From Jaltomata sinuosa (Eukaryota > Streptophyta > Magnoliopsida > Solanales > Solanaceae): a DNA stretch of 64,000 bases. The notes below the pieces were generated by a model. It saw only the letters and a list, made by a program, of their open reading frames with translations. It was not told where the DNA came from and did not search any database. A program made the position numbers and the translations under genes. The stretch covers positions 610,041 through 674,040 of the forward strand of contig QJPP01000830.1 of assembly GCA_003996215.1 (NCBI GenBank), given 5' to 3'. Shown here one piece after another: positions 36,157-46,632 of the stretch. How positions within the stretch are numbered: position 1 is the stretch's first letter; the number at the start of each line of letters is the position of its first letter.

Positions 36157-36583
36157 CTTGAAGTACCAAAAAATGTGGAATAAAGTTAGAAAGAGTGTAT
36201 GAGCGTGTTCAGCAATTCAAAACCAAGCATGTGGGATAAAGAAATAATTTTTAGACTTCGAGAAAACACAGAAGCACCGCTACTGTTTTGCAGAAAATCT
36301 GCAGTAGCCGCACCTGCAGAATTTTTCATTGTAGGTGGGGTGGTGCACCGGTGGTTGTACCTAGCGCACCTACGCTTCCATGAGTTTCCATGACTGCCAC
36401 AGTTATAGCCTGATGAGCGCAGGTGCGGCAATGCACCTGCGCCTTCAGGACCGTACCTGCGGCATCGTCTTCTTTGGCAGAGAATTCTGAAATTTACACC
36501 ATTGTTCATACTATATACTTAAGCACTCAGATATTAACCTTTATAAGAGCAGGCTTCAAGATTAAATAGAACAAGACACATAC
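36157..36583 (-). other. Possible 5'-UTR intron before the E5 accessory ORF
   Basis: On the minus strand a strong donor CAAG|GTATGT (GT at 36583-36582) and an acceptor after a T-rich stretch, TTTTTTGGTACTTCAAG (AG at 36158-36157), delimit 427 bases. The acceptor lies 9 bases before ATG 36148. Inside is a G+C-rich dyad cluster including a perfect 9-bp hairpin (36418-36441). E7 has a matching arrangement. This is inference from splice-site consensus only. Confidence 0.4.
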
Positions 36584-36800
36584 CTTGAGGATTTATAGGG
36601 GGGATCTAATTTTGACCTTGAGACCATTTTCTTTCTTGCACAATCAAAAGCTTCTTCCCTTTTTCTCCTTTGAAATTCTCTGGAGTAGTAGTGGGGAAGT
36701 TCAGTGTGTGAGAGCGAGAGACAATTAGTGAGAGATTAAGGAGTTGAGAAGAGAGGGGGATGGGAACTGTTAGAGAGAAGTGGGGCATTTAAAAGGGTGT
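36584..36800 (-). promoter_or_regulatory. Possible internal promoter and CT-rich leader for the E5 accessory ORF
   Basis: On the minus strand a TTTTAAATG element (about 36790) is followed by a CT-rich stretch (CACTTCTCTCTAACAG, CTCTCTTCTCAACTCC, CTCTCGCTCTCACAC), typical of plant transcription starts and 5' UTRs, then the donor at 36583. Directly upstream (36825-37095) is a G+C-rich dyad cluster like the one in the E5 LTR U3. Confidence 0.4.
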
Positions 36801-36824
36801 GTGCCCTTTTAATTTCTGCCAACA

Positions 36825-36998
36825 GGAGTCGACAGGCGCACCTGCGCTATCTTAGCCACAAGTGCTTCGTCGCCCATGCGTCACCATGGCCACACTTGCA
36901 TCACCGCAACTGCATCAGTTTCACCGCAGTTGCGCCTCACCTTGAAAATTCTTCCAACATTTATCAACTTACTGGTTTGAGGTGCGATGGTTGATGCG
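36825..36998. promoter_or_regulatory. G+C-rich dyad cluster upstream of the E5 internal promoter
   Basis: Units such as GCGCACCTGCGC, GCAACTGC and CACCGCAGTTGCGCC recur. The cluster continues across the E6 insertion into 43955-44080 (GTGCAAGCGCACC, GTGCATTCGCACC). Its motifs match those of the E5 LTR. Confidence 0.5.
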
Positions 36999-37101
36999 AT
37001 GCACACAACCATAGGGGCAAAATGCACCGACTTTGCGCGTTTCATCATTTTTGGTAGCTTTACTATTTTGGGGTGCGTTTGCATGTGTGATGGTCACATT
37101 C
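36999..37101 (+). repeat. 103-bp direct repeat flanking E6, copy A
   Basis: ATGCACACAACCATAGGGGC... to ...GGTCACATTC. It is identical to 43851-43953 except at two positions (T/C near 37023, G/C near 37078). Four bases, AATT, separate it from the E6 LTR. The standard 5-bp duplication is not seen. Confidence 0.9.
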
Positions 37102-38027
37102 AATTTGATAACGCTCAAAGTACCACTCCAATTAAGAAGCGTAAGCGATCGTTGTCAAATATAGAACCCAACAAAGGTTGGGGTCGATCCCACAGAGAAT
37201 ATGGTGAAAGTTAAGTCTTTAGTGAATTAGATGACTAATGGTTGATATTTTCCGGTAAATAAAGGGGGCGTTTTATGTGAACAAAGTGTAAACAAAACGA
37301 ACAATAATGTAGGAGTAATAATCAATATGAGAGCGAACTAGGGAAGTGTTCACCATGGCGTTGTAACAATGTCGATTCTAAGCTTAACCGGGTTCTTTCT
37401 ATATGCGTATCACGATGTGATTGAATTAATGGTATCATCTAAACGTTTCTCAACCAAATAGAGGAATTTACTTTTCAATTCTCTCGAACTTGAAAAGGTA
37501 TGCTTTTATATTTCAATCCTAAACATCAAGTAGATTAATCTAGTTACAGCATTAATCATAAGACGAGAGTTGGTAGTCTCGAATCCTCGTCGTTAATCAA
37601 GTTTCCCGGTTTTAATCTCTTTACTCAAGCAAATGAAACCTAGGCATGTTCTAATGTTTGCAACCACTAGAAAACGTTACATAATGAATGATTAACAACG
37701 TGACAACATATATATTGACCCCGTCGCTACCCGGAATCTATCTTGCTACGTTTGCCATGGCTCCCACAACCCTAGTTGTGGGAGGTTTAGTTCCTCATGC
37801 TATTAAGAAAAGAGAAGAGAATAGTATTCATAATAAGGATATTCTTACACTATAATGAAAACAAATCTTCAATGATCCAAGAACAAGAAAAACAAAGATC
37901 CCAAGAACAAATCAAGAACACGAATTCAAGACAAGGAAAACGTGTTTCTTGCTTTCAAATTCTCTCCTAAAACTATTGGGAGAACTATAGTAAAAATCTT
38001 GACATGTAAAATAAACCTAACATAGGG

Positions 38028-38035
38028 TATTTATA
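38028..38035 (-). promoter_or_regulatory. E6 TATA box (3' LTR; 5' LTR copy at 43479-43486)
   Basis: The minus strand reads CCTATAAATACCC in both LTRs, 50-190 bases downstream of the palindrome cluster. Confidence 0.65.
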
Positions 38036-38084
38036 GGAGTCTAGGAAACAAATCCCAAAAATGCTCGAATTTCGCATCCGACTG

Positions 38085-38235
38085 TCTCAACTTGACGGCC
38101 AGGCTGACGGACCGTCACTGGCTTGACGGACCGTCGCCTTGGCCGTCAACACTAGGCAGTGGTGCAGCTCAACTTGACGGTCACTGTGACAGACCGTCAC
38201 ATGTGTGACGGACCGTCACTCAGGCCGTCACTCTT
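38085..38235. promoter_or_regulatory. Palindrome cluster in E6 U3 (second copy 43535-43690)
   Basis: The consensus TGACGGACCGTCA (6-bp arms, single central A) occurs about four times with extra half-sites (GGCCGTCA, TTGACGGTCA) within about 130 bases. The right LTR copy begins at 43558 and has one G-to-A change in its second palindrome. Confidence 0.8.
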
Positions 38236-38397
38236 ATCCAGAATGTCTTTTTGCTCGTTTTTCCTTCCGTTTCTGTGTTTGTCTCCATTTCCTGAAAATC
38301 CAACATAAAAACATCAAAAGCGACGACGGTTGCTTGAAAACATACGCTTGTTCTTAGTTAAAAGGAGTCGAAAGTGCCGTAAAATGGCGGCACATCA

Positions 38398-38412
38398 ACA
38401 CCCTCAACTTAG
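38398..38412 (-). promoter_or_regulatory. E6 polypurine tract
   Basis: The reverse complement ends TAAGTTGAGGGTGT directly at the LTR start, TGATGTGCCG. Confidence 0.8.
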
Positions 38413-40029
38413 ACGTTCGCTTGTCCTCAAGCAACATAACATAAAAGAAAACAATAAGACGACTCAACTAAGAAAACAAACTCGTGTCTCTAGCAACTCA
38501 TGGTCATTCAACATCTTATTCAATTTTAAATCAAACTTCCTCGTAGCACACAAATGTATGAAACGCTAACTTGTAAGGATCCAAATATGTCATTCCGATA
38601 TGATAGAATTTTATGCACACACACGCACAGCTATCCTAACAGTCAATAGACAATACAGAAATCTTGGTGCCCTCACCACAAAGAAGTCCCACACACAATA
38701 TTTGGGACTAGGTAAGCGCTCACACTCACAAATGATTTCGAACAATGCACATGCGATACCATAGGCTTGCCCTTACTATTCTATTTCAGTTCTTCAGAAA
38801 GCCGCTCAGGATCACTACAGGACTTGTTTTTGCTTGTAATGAGGCTTCAGGTGCAGGTAGGATACATTTAGGGGTTAGTGACTAAGCCCTCCTTGGAACC
38901 ACCGACGTCTTACTACCACATACTTTACTTTGTCCATCCTTATTCACCTTTTTATTTCCTTCTCTCTAGCTACAGGTGCGGCCTCTTTATTTTGACACTT
39001 CTTTTTATTTCTTTTTTGTACTTTTTCATCTCTTTTTTTTTCGTTTCTTTATCATCTTTTCTAAGACACACACCCGAAATTTTCATTCTATTCACAACCA
39101 ATTTTATCCATCCTTTTTTTCTTATCATTTACCTCTATAGTAGCCACCCTCAACTTAGGCTAATTGCCTGAGTGGAGGTGCACGATGTCCAAGGAAGGAC
39201 CAGGGCCAAAACAGGGATTCAAAGTTAAACGGGAACGGTGACAGGTTATTGAACTAACAGGGTCAATTATGGCTCAAACAGAGATCAAAGGGATTATTTA
39301 CATTTGGACGGTCTTATAAGTTAAGTGGACTGCACACAAAAAGGGCCTGTGATCCTTTCCTAAGCAACCAACTTCAAACTTAACAAAATAGACCGGGCAA
39401 GTTCTAGATGCATGCACAAAGTAAGAATTTATAACAATACGCTCACACACACTTGGCACCAAGAAACTATACCACTACCGACTATCAAGACAACAACTCG
39501 GCTTAAGCATACTTATTCCTATCATAATCACACAATGACATTCAAGGATCCAGACAGTCAATAGTTTCAACATGAGCTCAAAACCAGAAAATTTTCAGAG
39601 GGGGCTCCTTTTAGTCAAGAAAAACGCCATGATGCTTGCTATAGACACTAGAAAACAACTAAAAATTTAAACGACAACCTAAACATGCTGGTTCTACTAG
39701 ATAGCACACCGGAGGGAAAAGAACTCGGCAACAAAAACCCTCGGTGGTGACTCACAGGTTTCCCAACACCCTCAACTTAGACTCATGCATTGTCCCCAAT
39801 GCATACATGTGAAAACTAAAACTGTGAGAACAAGGAATACATGTGAAGTCCATAGGACTCAGATTCTTACATGATGTTGGAGACCACCAGGGTCTCCAAA
39901 GCAGGAGAACTCGATGGAGTGTGTGCACGCGACACACTGCTGTTGCGTTCCAGCTTCTTCTTTCATCGGCTCCGCAGCTCGTCGCGACAACTTCTTCGCT
40001 CTTTCTTTGCAGATTCTCTTGCGGTGTTT
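38413..40029 (-). other. E6 3' noncoding region
   Basis: No RT, RNase H or integrase signature on either strand. The part next to the protease (about 39870-40029) is a Lys/Arg-rich extension after the stop, with no known domain. A second CACCCTCAACTTAGACTCATGC tract (39767-39788) repeats the purine-tract neighbourhood seen at 38398. Confidence 0.7.
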
Positions 40030-40770
40030 TCATTTCCTTGATCTATTTTCACCGCCTTCCTCTACATGTTTTCCTTCTTGCGGCATCGTTCTCACAACAG
40101 CTAGAGTCTCGACCAAACCCTTCTCCTTAAGATGCACATTCGCAAGAGCTTCTTCAATAACATTGACGACCGCGACCACTCTCATGTCACTTGGTTGCTT
40201 CATCAATTTGGACACATCGAACTTGACAACTTCATTGTTTATCCTGAAGGTCAGTTCGTTTCTTTCCATGTCAACCAACACTCTAGTCGTGGCTAACAAA
40301 GGTCGTCCCAAGATTATGGGAACTTCAAAATCCACCTTGCAATCCAAGATCACAAAGTCAGCTGAGAATATAAGCTTACCAACCTTGACTAGCACATCGG
40401 ACAATATTCCCACCGGTCGCTTTACCGAACGGTCAGCCATCAACACTCTCATGGACGTTGGTTTAGGTGCTCCCAAGCCCAATTGCTTGTAGACTGCTAG
40501 TGGCATCAAGTTGATGCTAGCACCAAGATCACATAAGGCTTTCCCGAAGTTGAGCTTCCCAATGGTGCAGGGAACAGTAAACGCGCCTGGGTCTTCCTTC
40601 TTTTCGACTAACGACCTTGAGGAAATAGCGCCGCGGTGGTGGAGGTTATCTTCTGGTTCAAAACTTACCGACCTCTTCTTTGTAATCAAGTCCTTCATGA
40701 ACTTGGCATATCCGGGCATTTGTTCGAGCGCTTCCACCAATGGGATGTTTATTGATATCTGCTTGAGCAT
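40030..40770 (-). pseudogene. pro: E6 Athila-type protease
   Basis: This is an open frame of 247 codons in the same frame as gag, cut off from it by a TAA at about 40819. The pre-protease block (LVEALEQMPGYAKFMKDL) is followed by PGAFTVPCTIG, the active-site region ALCDLGASINLMPL with intact Asp-Leu-Gly, then MADRSVKRPVG, DFVILDC and PIILGRPLLATTR. All domain landmarks are kept, unlike E2. The ORF ends (ENRSRK, stop at 40030) where RT should begin, so the polyprotein is gag-protease only. Confidence 0.88.
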
Positions 40771-40818
40771 GGTCAGGAAATTCAGGAACTTACCATCTTC
40801 CGTTTTCTTTTTTAGGCG

Positions 40819-41286
40819 TTATGGGAAGGGAGGAGGTGGCCGAGGCATCATAGTTGGAGGCTTTTCAGCTTCCTTGCTTTTCTCCGCGGGCTTTTGAGTA
40901 GCCTCTTCAACCTCCTTGTTGTTGGCGTCATCACCCTCAACTTGAGTTTGAATTACCGGATGTGATTCCGATAGTATTTTTCCGCTTCTTGTGGTGATCG
41001 CCATACAACTCGCGTCATTCCTCGGATGAGTAGTGTCGCTCGGCAAGGTACCTGTCTTCCTTTGGTTCAGAGATGCCGAGATTTGCCCCACTTGCTGCTC
41101 TAATGGCTTAATCGAGGTGGAATGCGCCTCTACTATTTGACTCATGGCCGATAATTCAGTCCTTATCTCCTTCACCCCAGAGTCAGTCGATTCTACCTTC
41201 AGCAGCATCTTCGCCATCATGTTCTCTAGCTTGGAAGTCCCTGCCTCATTGTTAGCTTTATCCCGATTACCAGGTGGTACATACAA
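40819..41286 (-). pseudogene. gag: E6 gag C-terminal region
   Basis: It is in the same frame as gag, separated by a TGA (41293-41295) where CGA is expected. It includes a heptad-rich stretch (TELSAMSQIVEAHSTSIKPLEQQVGQISASLNQ) and the Athila tag ITTRSGK, followed by a Glu/Lys/Pro-rich linker ending MPRPPPPFP, then TAA. The ITTRSGK tag marks the gag-pol boundary in this lineage. Confidence 0.85.
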
Positions 41287-41292
41287 GCCACC

Positions 41293-42423
41293 TCAATCGG
41301 TGTTATTCCTCAAATTTCCCTGCTCGCGATCTCTATAGCCAGCTTTTTCGTAGTTGTCTTTCTGATAGGTCCGACCTTGGTTTCCTTGGCCATTGGCCTG
41401 GAAACCCCCCAAGTAATTCGCCTCCTCATCAGTTTCCAACTCTGCTGCTCTACCTTGGGAACCCACAGCTTTTACCTTCTCCATACCTCCTGAAAACAAG
41501 TGCTTTGTCAGTAGGTCCAACTGCGTTTTCAGATGCGCCATGTCTTGGTCGCGCTCCTCCTCTTTTCTGCGCTGCTCAGCTGACATACTAACTGCATAAG
41601 TGCTAGCTTCTACCTCTGTATCCCGTGTATGCCAGGCCCTGTTGGTTTTGGTGAGCCTGTCCAAAGTAGTTGTGGCCTCAACAAACGTGAGACCCATGAA
41701 TGCACCACCTGCTGCATTGTCCAATGTCGGCTTGGTAGCCAAATTCAGTGCCCTGTAGAACGTCTGCATCAAAAAAAATTCGGTCAACTGATGGTTCGGG
41801 CATTGTGTCAGCTTCTTTTTGAACCGCAACCAAGTCTCATGTAACGCTTCGTGAGGTTGCTGTCTGAAATTGCTAATTTCATCCCTCAACTGTATCATCC
41901 TAGAGGGAGGAAAGAACCTTTCTAGGAAAGCTCCTTTCAACTCTCCCCAAGTTGTGATAGAGTCGGGGGTCAGCTCTGTCAACCACAATGCTGCCTCATC
42001 AGACAGAGACAACGGAAACAACCTGAGCCTGATTGCTGTCTGACTTACTCCAGGAAACTCGAACGACTTGCAGATGCCCACGAAATTCATCAGGTGCTGG
42101 TTTGGATCATCACCAGCGGCACCACGGAACACTCCTCTCAAGTTCAACAGCTGGATCATCATGCTAGTGATGTTGAACTTGGCTCCGGGCGCTAGCGGTG
42201 GAAGAGCAATGGCGCCCGTAGCGCCAACTCCATCCAAGTCGATATCCTCATCATTCAGCATAACATCGTCCTGCAGACCACCAGCATTCAGATTTTATTG
42301 GGCCTGCAGTTCTGCAGCGAGCCTTGCTGCCTCTTGTTGTGCGGCCATATTCTGCCTTAACGTTCTAGCAAGCTCGGGGTCGTAAGGTAATGTTGATTCA
42401 CCCGAGCGCCGGGTACTTGGCAT
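41293..42423 (-). pseudogene. gag: E6 gag capsid domain, nearly intact
   Basis: ATG 42423 (MPSTRRSGEST) starts the frame. A single TAA (42295-42297), after AELQAQ, interrupts it before MLNDEDIDLDGVG. A Retrotrans_gag core follows: FNITSMMIQLLNLRGVF, LRLFPLSLSDEAALWLTELTPDSI, FLERFFPPSRMIQLRDEISNF and ETWLRFKKKLTQCPNH. The C-terminal part is Gln/Gly-rich. Only three stops break the 2.4-kb gag-protease frame, with no frameshift, which supports a young insertion. Confidence 0.9.
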
Positions 42424-42529
42424 GCACAACTCTGTACCCTATCAAAAACAAAAACAACACATAAACGTAAAAGCAGAAAAGTATGACTAAGAGTCAAATA
42501 AACACACCGGACTTAATAATCAACCGTAT

Positions 42530-42547
42530 TCCCCGGCAACGGTGCCA
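42530..42547 (-). promoter_or_regulatory. E6 primer binding site
   Basis: The reverse complement TGGCACCGTTGCCGGGGA differs from the Athila consensus by one base. It is 5 bases from the LTR. Confidence 0.85.
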
Positions 42548-42552
42548 AAATT

Positions 42553-43850
42553 TGATAACGCTCAAAGTACCACTCCAATTAAGAAGCGTAAGCGATCGTT
42601 GTCAAATATAGAACCCAACAAAGGTTGGGGTCGATCCCACAGAGAATATGGTGAAAGTTAAGTCTTTAGTGAATTAGATGACTAATGGTTGATATTTTCC
42701 GGTAAATAAAGGGGGCGTTTTATGTGAACAAAGTGTAAACAAAACGAACAATAATGTAGGAGTAATAATCAATATGAGAGCGAACTAGGGAAGTGTTCAC
42801 CATGGCGTTGTAACAATGTCGATTCTAAGCTTAACCGGGTTCTTTCTATATGCGTATCACGATGTGATTGAATTAATGGTATCATCTAAACGTTTCTCAA
42901 CAAAATAGACGAATTTACTTTTCAATTCTCTCGAACTTGAAAAGGTGTGCTTTTAGATTTCAATCCTAAACATCAAGTAGATTAATCTAGTTACAGCATT
43001 AATCATAAGACGAGAGTTGGTAGTCTCGAATTCTCGTCGTTAATCAAGTTTCCCGGTTTTAATCTCTTTACTCAAGCAAATTTAAACCTAGGCATGTTCT
43101 AATGTTTGCAACCACTAGAAAACGTTAAATAACGAATGATTAACAACGTGACCACATATATATTGAACCCGACGCTACCCGGAATCTATAATGCTACGTT
43201 TGCCATGGCTCCCACAGCCCTAGTTGTGGGAGTTTAGTTACTCATGCTATTAAGAAAAGAGAAGAGAATAGTATTCATAATAAGGAGAAGAGATTTTACA
43301 ATATAATGAAAACAAATCTTAAATGATCCAAGAACAAGAAAAACCAAGATCCCAAGAACAAATCAAGAACACGAATTCAAGACAAGGAAAACGTGTTTCT
43401 TGCTCTCAAATTCTCTCCTAAAACTATTGGGAGAACTATATTAAAAAGCTTGACAAATAAAATAAACCTAACATAGGGTATTTATAGGAGTCTAGGAAAC
43501 AAATCCCAAAAATGCTCGGATTCCGCGTCGCCGACTGTCTCAACTTGACGGCCAGGCTGACGGACCGTCACTGGCTTGACAGACCGTCGCCTTGGCCGTC
43601 ACCACTAGGCAGTGGTGCAGCTCAACTTGACGGTCACTGTGACGGACCGTCACATGTGTGACGGACCGTCACTCAGGCCGTCACTCTTATCCAGAATGTC
43701 TTTTTGCTCGTTTTTCCTTCCGTTTCCGTGTTTGTCTCCATTTCCTGAAAATCCAACATAAACACATCAAAAACGATGACGGTTGCTTGAAAACGTACGC
43801 TTGTTCTTAGTTAAAAGGAGTCGAAAGTGCCATAAAATGGCGGCACATCA
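42553..43850 (-). repeat. E6 5' LTR (1298 bp)
   Basis: It pairs with 37106-38397. It ends at 43850, directly followed by repeat copy B. Confidence 0.95.
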
Positions 43851-43953
43851 ATGCACACAACCATAGGGGCAAAACGCACCGACTTTGCGCGTTTCATCAT
43901 TTTTGGTAGCTTTACTATTTTGGGGTGCCTTTGCATGTGTGATGGTCACATTC
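43851..43953 (+). repeat. 103-bp direct repeat flanking E6, copy B
   Basis: It starts immediately at the end of the E6 LTR and equals 36999-37101 except at two bases. It is followed by the E5 sequence that should come next (CAAGGTGCAAGCGCACC). Confidence 0.9.
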
Positions 43954-44243
43954 CAAGGTGCAAGCGCACCTATTTCGCACACTTTAACCCTCTTGACAGC
44001 CTCACTGTATTGGGGTGCATTTTCATATGCGATGCCCACACTTAGATGTGCATTCGCACCCTATTTAGCATGTCATTTTGGCACCCTTTTTGGTCCTTGA
44101 TTGGATTTTTAAGATGCCTCCACTTCTCAACCTGCCCAAACAACTTAAAAAGACTTGAAACTTTATGGATTAGTCAAAAATCTACAACTAAGCTATTCTA
44201 ATAAAAAAATAAAAAAAAATGAACCTTCAAAATTTGAAATGAT

Positions 44244-44287
44244 GGGTTGCCTTCTATCAAGCGCATAATTTAATGTCGTGGTGCGAT
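44244..44287 (-). other. Athila post-integrase block in E5
   Basis: On the minus strand, CACGACATTAAATTATG and then AGAAGGCAACCCA match the E2 block at 15893-15933. Its position just after the gag remnant shows that the pol region is missing. Confidence 0.55.
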
Positions 44288-44297
44288 GCAAGTTACC

Positions 44298-44549
44298 TCA
44301 CCCTTTGGATCTCCACTTGCAAGATTTGAATCTTTGACCCAATTTTGAATCGAACTTCCGGTGACAATCGTGGGGTGAAGGTGTGAACATGAGAAGGCAA
44401 TTCTCTTGATTTTGCATTTCGCACTTTTTGGCCTTCAAGTGAGAAAGGACACTTTGCCTTCTTTCCACGACAAACTCAAACCCGAATAGACCTTCATTCA
44501 CCCTCCTTCCAAGGTCTTCCAAAAGCTTGATTACTTCGACTTTCTCCAT
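44298..44549 (-). pseudogene. Unrecognised short ORF between gag remnant and post-integrase block (E5)
   Basis: 83 codons, mostly charged (EVIKLLEDLGRRVNEG, HLKAKKCEMQ). The end, KLGQRFKSCKWRSKG, faintly resembles the last segment of Athila integrase (G-x-FKVNGQR-K), which would fit a deletion fusing gag to the integrase tail. The match is weak. Confidence 0.3.
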
Positions 44550-45106
44550 TCATTCAAACGTAAGGTCGAACAAAGGCTGAAGCGGGATTTGGGTGTCTCC
44601 ACCTTCAAGCTCGCCTCATTCACAACATCCTCACTTTGAAATGTCATGACATCATGACCCACATATGGGGTAGTTGATTGCCACACCCCCTTCGATTCAT
44701 GATCATCCTTTTCTTTAGCCCATGCATCCACAAAGCCTTGCTTCATGGATTGCATACTCTCCTCTTGGGTTTCTAGCGAGGCCAAGAGAGTTTGGAGCTT
44801 GACATATATGCCTTCTTCGCTTGCAAAGTCATGGTCCATGTTAAGGTCACAAGCACCACTAGCAACATTGTTAGCACAAGAGGGGGGACGGGGACGATCA
44901 TCGTTGGGGCATTCGCTCCAATGTCAGTCACGACCACCACATAAATAGCAATTGCGCCTATCATAGGAGCGAGAAGGGGAATACCTTCCTCTCCTAGGGC
45001 CAATTCGACACCTTCATCCAAGGTGGGGTCCTCCACAATAAACACAATAGTCCAGAATATAAATTAGGATGCAACTATCAACATTTCTAGCATTCAAATA
45101 AGCCAT
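44531..45106 (-). pseudogene. gag: E5 gag remnant with two zinc-knuckle-like motifs
   Basis: ATG 45106 (MAYLNARN) opens a 192-codon frame with two TGA stops (45014-45016 and about 44934-44936). It contains CVYCGGPHLG-stop-RC (45008-45046) and CYLCGGRD-stop-HWSEC (44909-44950); both resemble CxxC...H...C knuckles, and both stops fall inside a knuckle. A coiled-coil-like segment follows (LQTLLASLETQEESMQSMKQ). The Retrotrans_gag core is absent. I infer the C-terminal half of an Athila-like gag. Confidence 0.5.
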
Positions 45107-45215
45107 AACGCCATCAACAAACTAAAACTAAACAAAAGAAAAAAAACAACTATTCACAAAATTGAACTAGAGTAAGTAAACTCAAATTCTAAACTAACTC
45201 AATACGCCAAATTGT

Positions 45216-45233
45216 TCCCCGACAACAACGCCA
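45216..45233 (-). promoter_or_regulatory. E5 primer binding site
   Basis: The reverse complement TGGCGTTGTTGTCGGGGA matches the Athila type with C-to-T changes. It is 4 bases from the LTR at 45238. Confidence 0.85.
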
Positions 45234-45237
45234 TTTT

Positions 45238-46606
45238 TGATAAGCGCTCAAATTGCGCTCTCCAAAGTTGTAGGTCATGATGATCGTGTATCAAAAGAAA
45301 ATTTATAATTTCCAATGAGTGTTGGGGTCATACCCAAGGGAACAATATAGTCGCGATCGAGCTAATAAAGAATCTAAGAAACTTATTGAAGTTCAATTAA
45401 CAAAAAGGGAAAAAGATATCTAAAAGGGAGGATTTATGAACTACAACTAAAGATAAAAGATAGATTGATCAATGGCTTTCTTTGCTTTCGCCAAGCAAGG
45501 ACAACAAGGGAGAATTGGGAATGGGAATTAAATTCACAAGGCTAGCACCCAGTTGACACCTAGGTAGTCTTGGTTTAAGGTATGCTTAACCATCTTTTGA
45601 CTAATCGAGCATATATCTCGTGCGTTCTCTCGAACCACCATAAGTAAGAAATAACCAACCAATTTGACTTGGGTGAGTTGGGTTATCTCTAACCCCAACT
45701 CTTAGATGGGAGTTTCCGGTAACCAAACTATCTCTAGCTTTGATCTAGAGTGGAAACCCCAAATTCCCACTATTGAATCTTCCCGAATTTAGGGTAATTC
45801 CCTCTCAAGCAAAAACCCAAATTAGTAAGCTAAGTCAATGTTTGCAATCATTGACTATAAATTCAAACAATGAAGGATTCAATAGACCCAAATATTCAAA
45901 CAAGAACAAAGTCTATATATGAATTCAATACTCAACAATATTATCTCTAATACAAACCCAAATCTCAATTCAACAACTACACCAATAAAATAGCAATTAA
46001 GAACAAGAGTTGAAGAATGGAAACTAAGGATTTTACAATTAAGGGCATCTAAATCTTCACTCTTATGGTGTTGGTTGATGAACTTGCTCTCCAAGCTTGT
46101 CAAAAGTTGTGGAAATATCCAAAGATGCATTTCAAGATGGCTTGGAGGTGTTTTATGTGGATTGGGGTTTTCAAGGATGTGAAATGACCAATTAGGCCTT
46201 GACTGGAATCCGTCAGCCACACCTGTGGAATTTTAGCTGCAGGTGCATGGCCGCAGGGGCGACACTTATGGCGTAGAGGCGTGGTCATTGTGGAGGCCTA
46301 AATGGAATAGGTGGGTCTGTGGCATTTTAGCACAAAGTTCGCAGGTGCTCCCTTGGATCCGCTCCTACGGGAGCGTCGTTGCGCCTCTTCGAGCGCAGGG
46401 GCGGCTGACCTGGTACTTCAGTGGAGTCTTCTTCCTTTTTGCTCCAATTTTTGTCCCTTTTGCTCCACTTATTCCAAGTATCCGCAGAAACATAAATTCA
46501 CCTGAAATATACCCAAAATGTGCCATAAGTGATCTCATATCATCATTAGAAGACACAAAAGCATAAGAAAAGAGATATAAATAAGTGGTAAATCCACCAC
46601 TTATCA
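45238..46606 (-). repeat. E5 5' LTR (1369 bp)
   Basis: It pairs with 31568-32951, with matching ends TGATAAG...TTATCA. The dyad cluster is at 46215-46400. The TATA site is mutated (ACATAAAA). Confidence 0.92.
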
Positions 46607-46611
46607 CTTGC
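46607..46611 (+). repeat. E5 target-site duplication, right (CTTGC)
   Basis: Identical to 31563-31567. Confidence 0.9.
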
Positions 46612-46632
46612 TCAGATTTCATCCAAGACTAG
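46612..46632 (-). repeat. LTR-M, middle sliver between E5 and E7
   Basis: 21 bases ending ACTAG. It links LTR-M across the two insertions. Confidence 0.5.

Larger units (their letters stand above)
37106..38397 (-). repeat. E6 3' LTR (1292 bp)
   Basis: It nearly matches 42553-43850, with scattered substitutions. U3 contains four TGACGGACCGTCA-type palindromes (38105-38117, about 38124-38136, 38187-38199, 38206-38218) upstream, on the minus strand, of TATA box TATAAATA (38028-38035). Confidence 0.95.
37106..43850 (-). mobile_element. E6: gag-protease-only Athila-type element (TR-GAG-like), 6.7 kb
   Basis: LTRs of about 1.3 kb at 37106-38397 (3') and 42553-43850 (5'), primer site, purine tract and terminal TGATGTG...TTATCA define it on the minus strand. 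The only coding region is gag plus protease (40030-42423). 1.6 kb of noncoding sequence follows with no RT, RNase H or integrase. The LTR pair is highly similar, so it is the youngest-looking element here. It inserted into E5 and is bordered by a 103-bp direct repeat rather than a visible 5-bp duplication. Confidence 0.92.
31568..46606 (-). mobile_element. E5: Athila-type non-autonomous element containing E6
   Basis: LTRs at 31568-32951 (3') and 45238-46606 (5'), primer site, purine tract and perfect CTTGC duplication define it on the minus strand. Without E6 and its 103-bp repeat it would be about 8.2 kb. Its coding content is a zinc-knuckle gag remnant (44531-45106) and an accessory ORF (about 34817-36148). 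I see no protease, RT, RNase H or integrase. The Athila post-integrase block lies only about 250 bases after the gag remnant, so a large internal deletion made this form. Confidence 0.9.

Noticed and set aside
36148..36169. Upstream start at 36169 for the accessory ORF
   Set aside because: The codon there is TTG, not ATG, and it falls within the predicted acceptor region. ATG 36148 is used instead.
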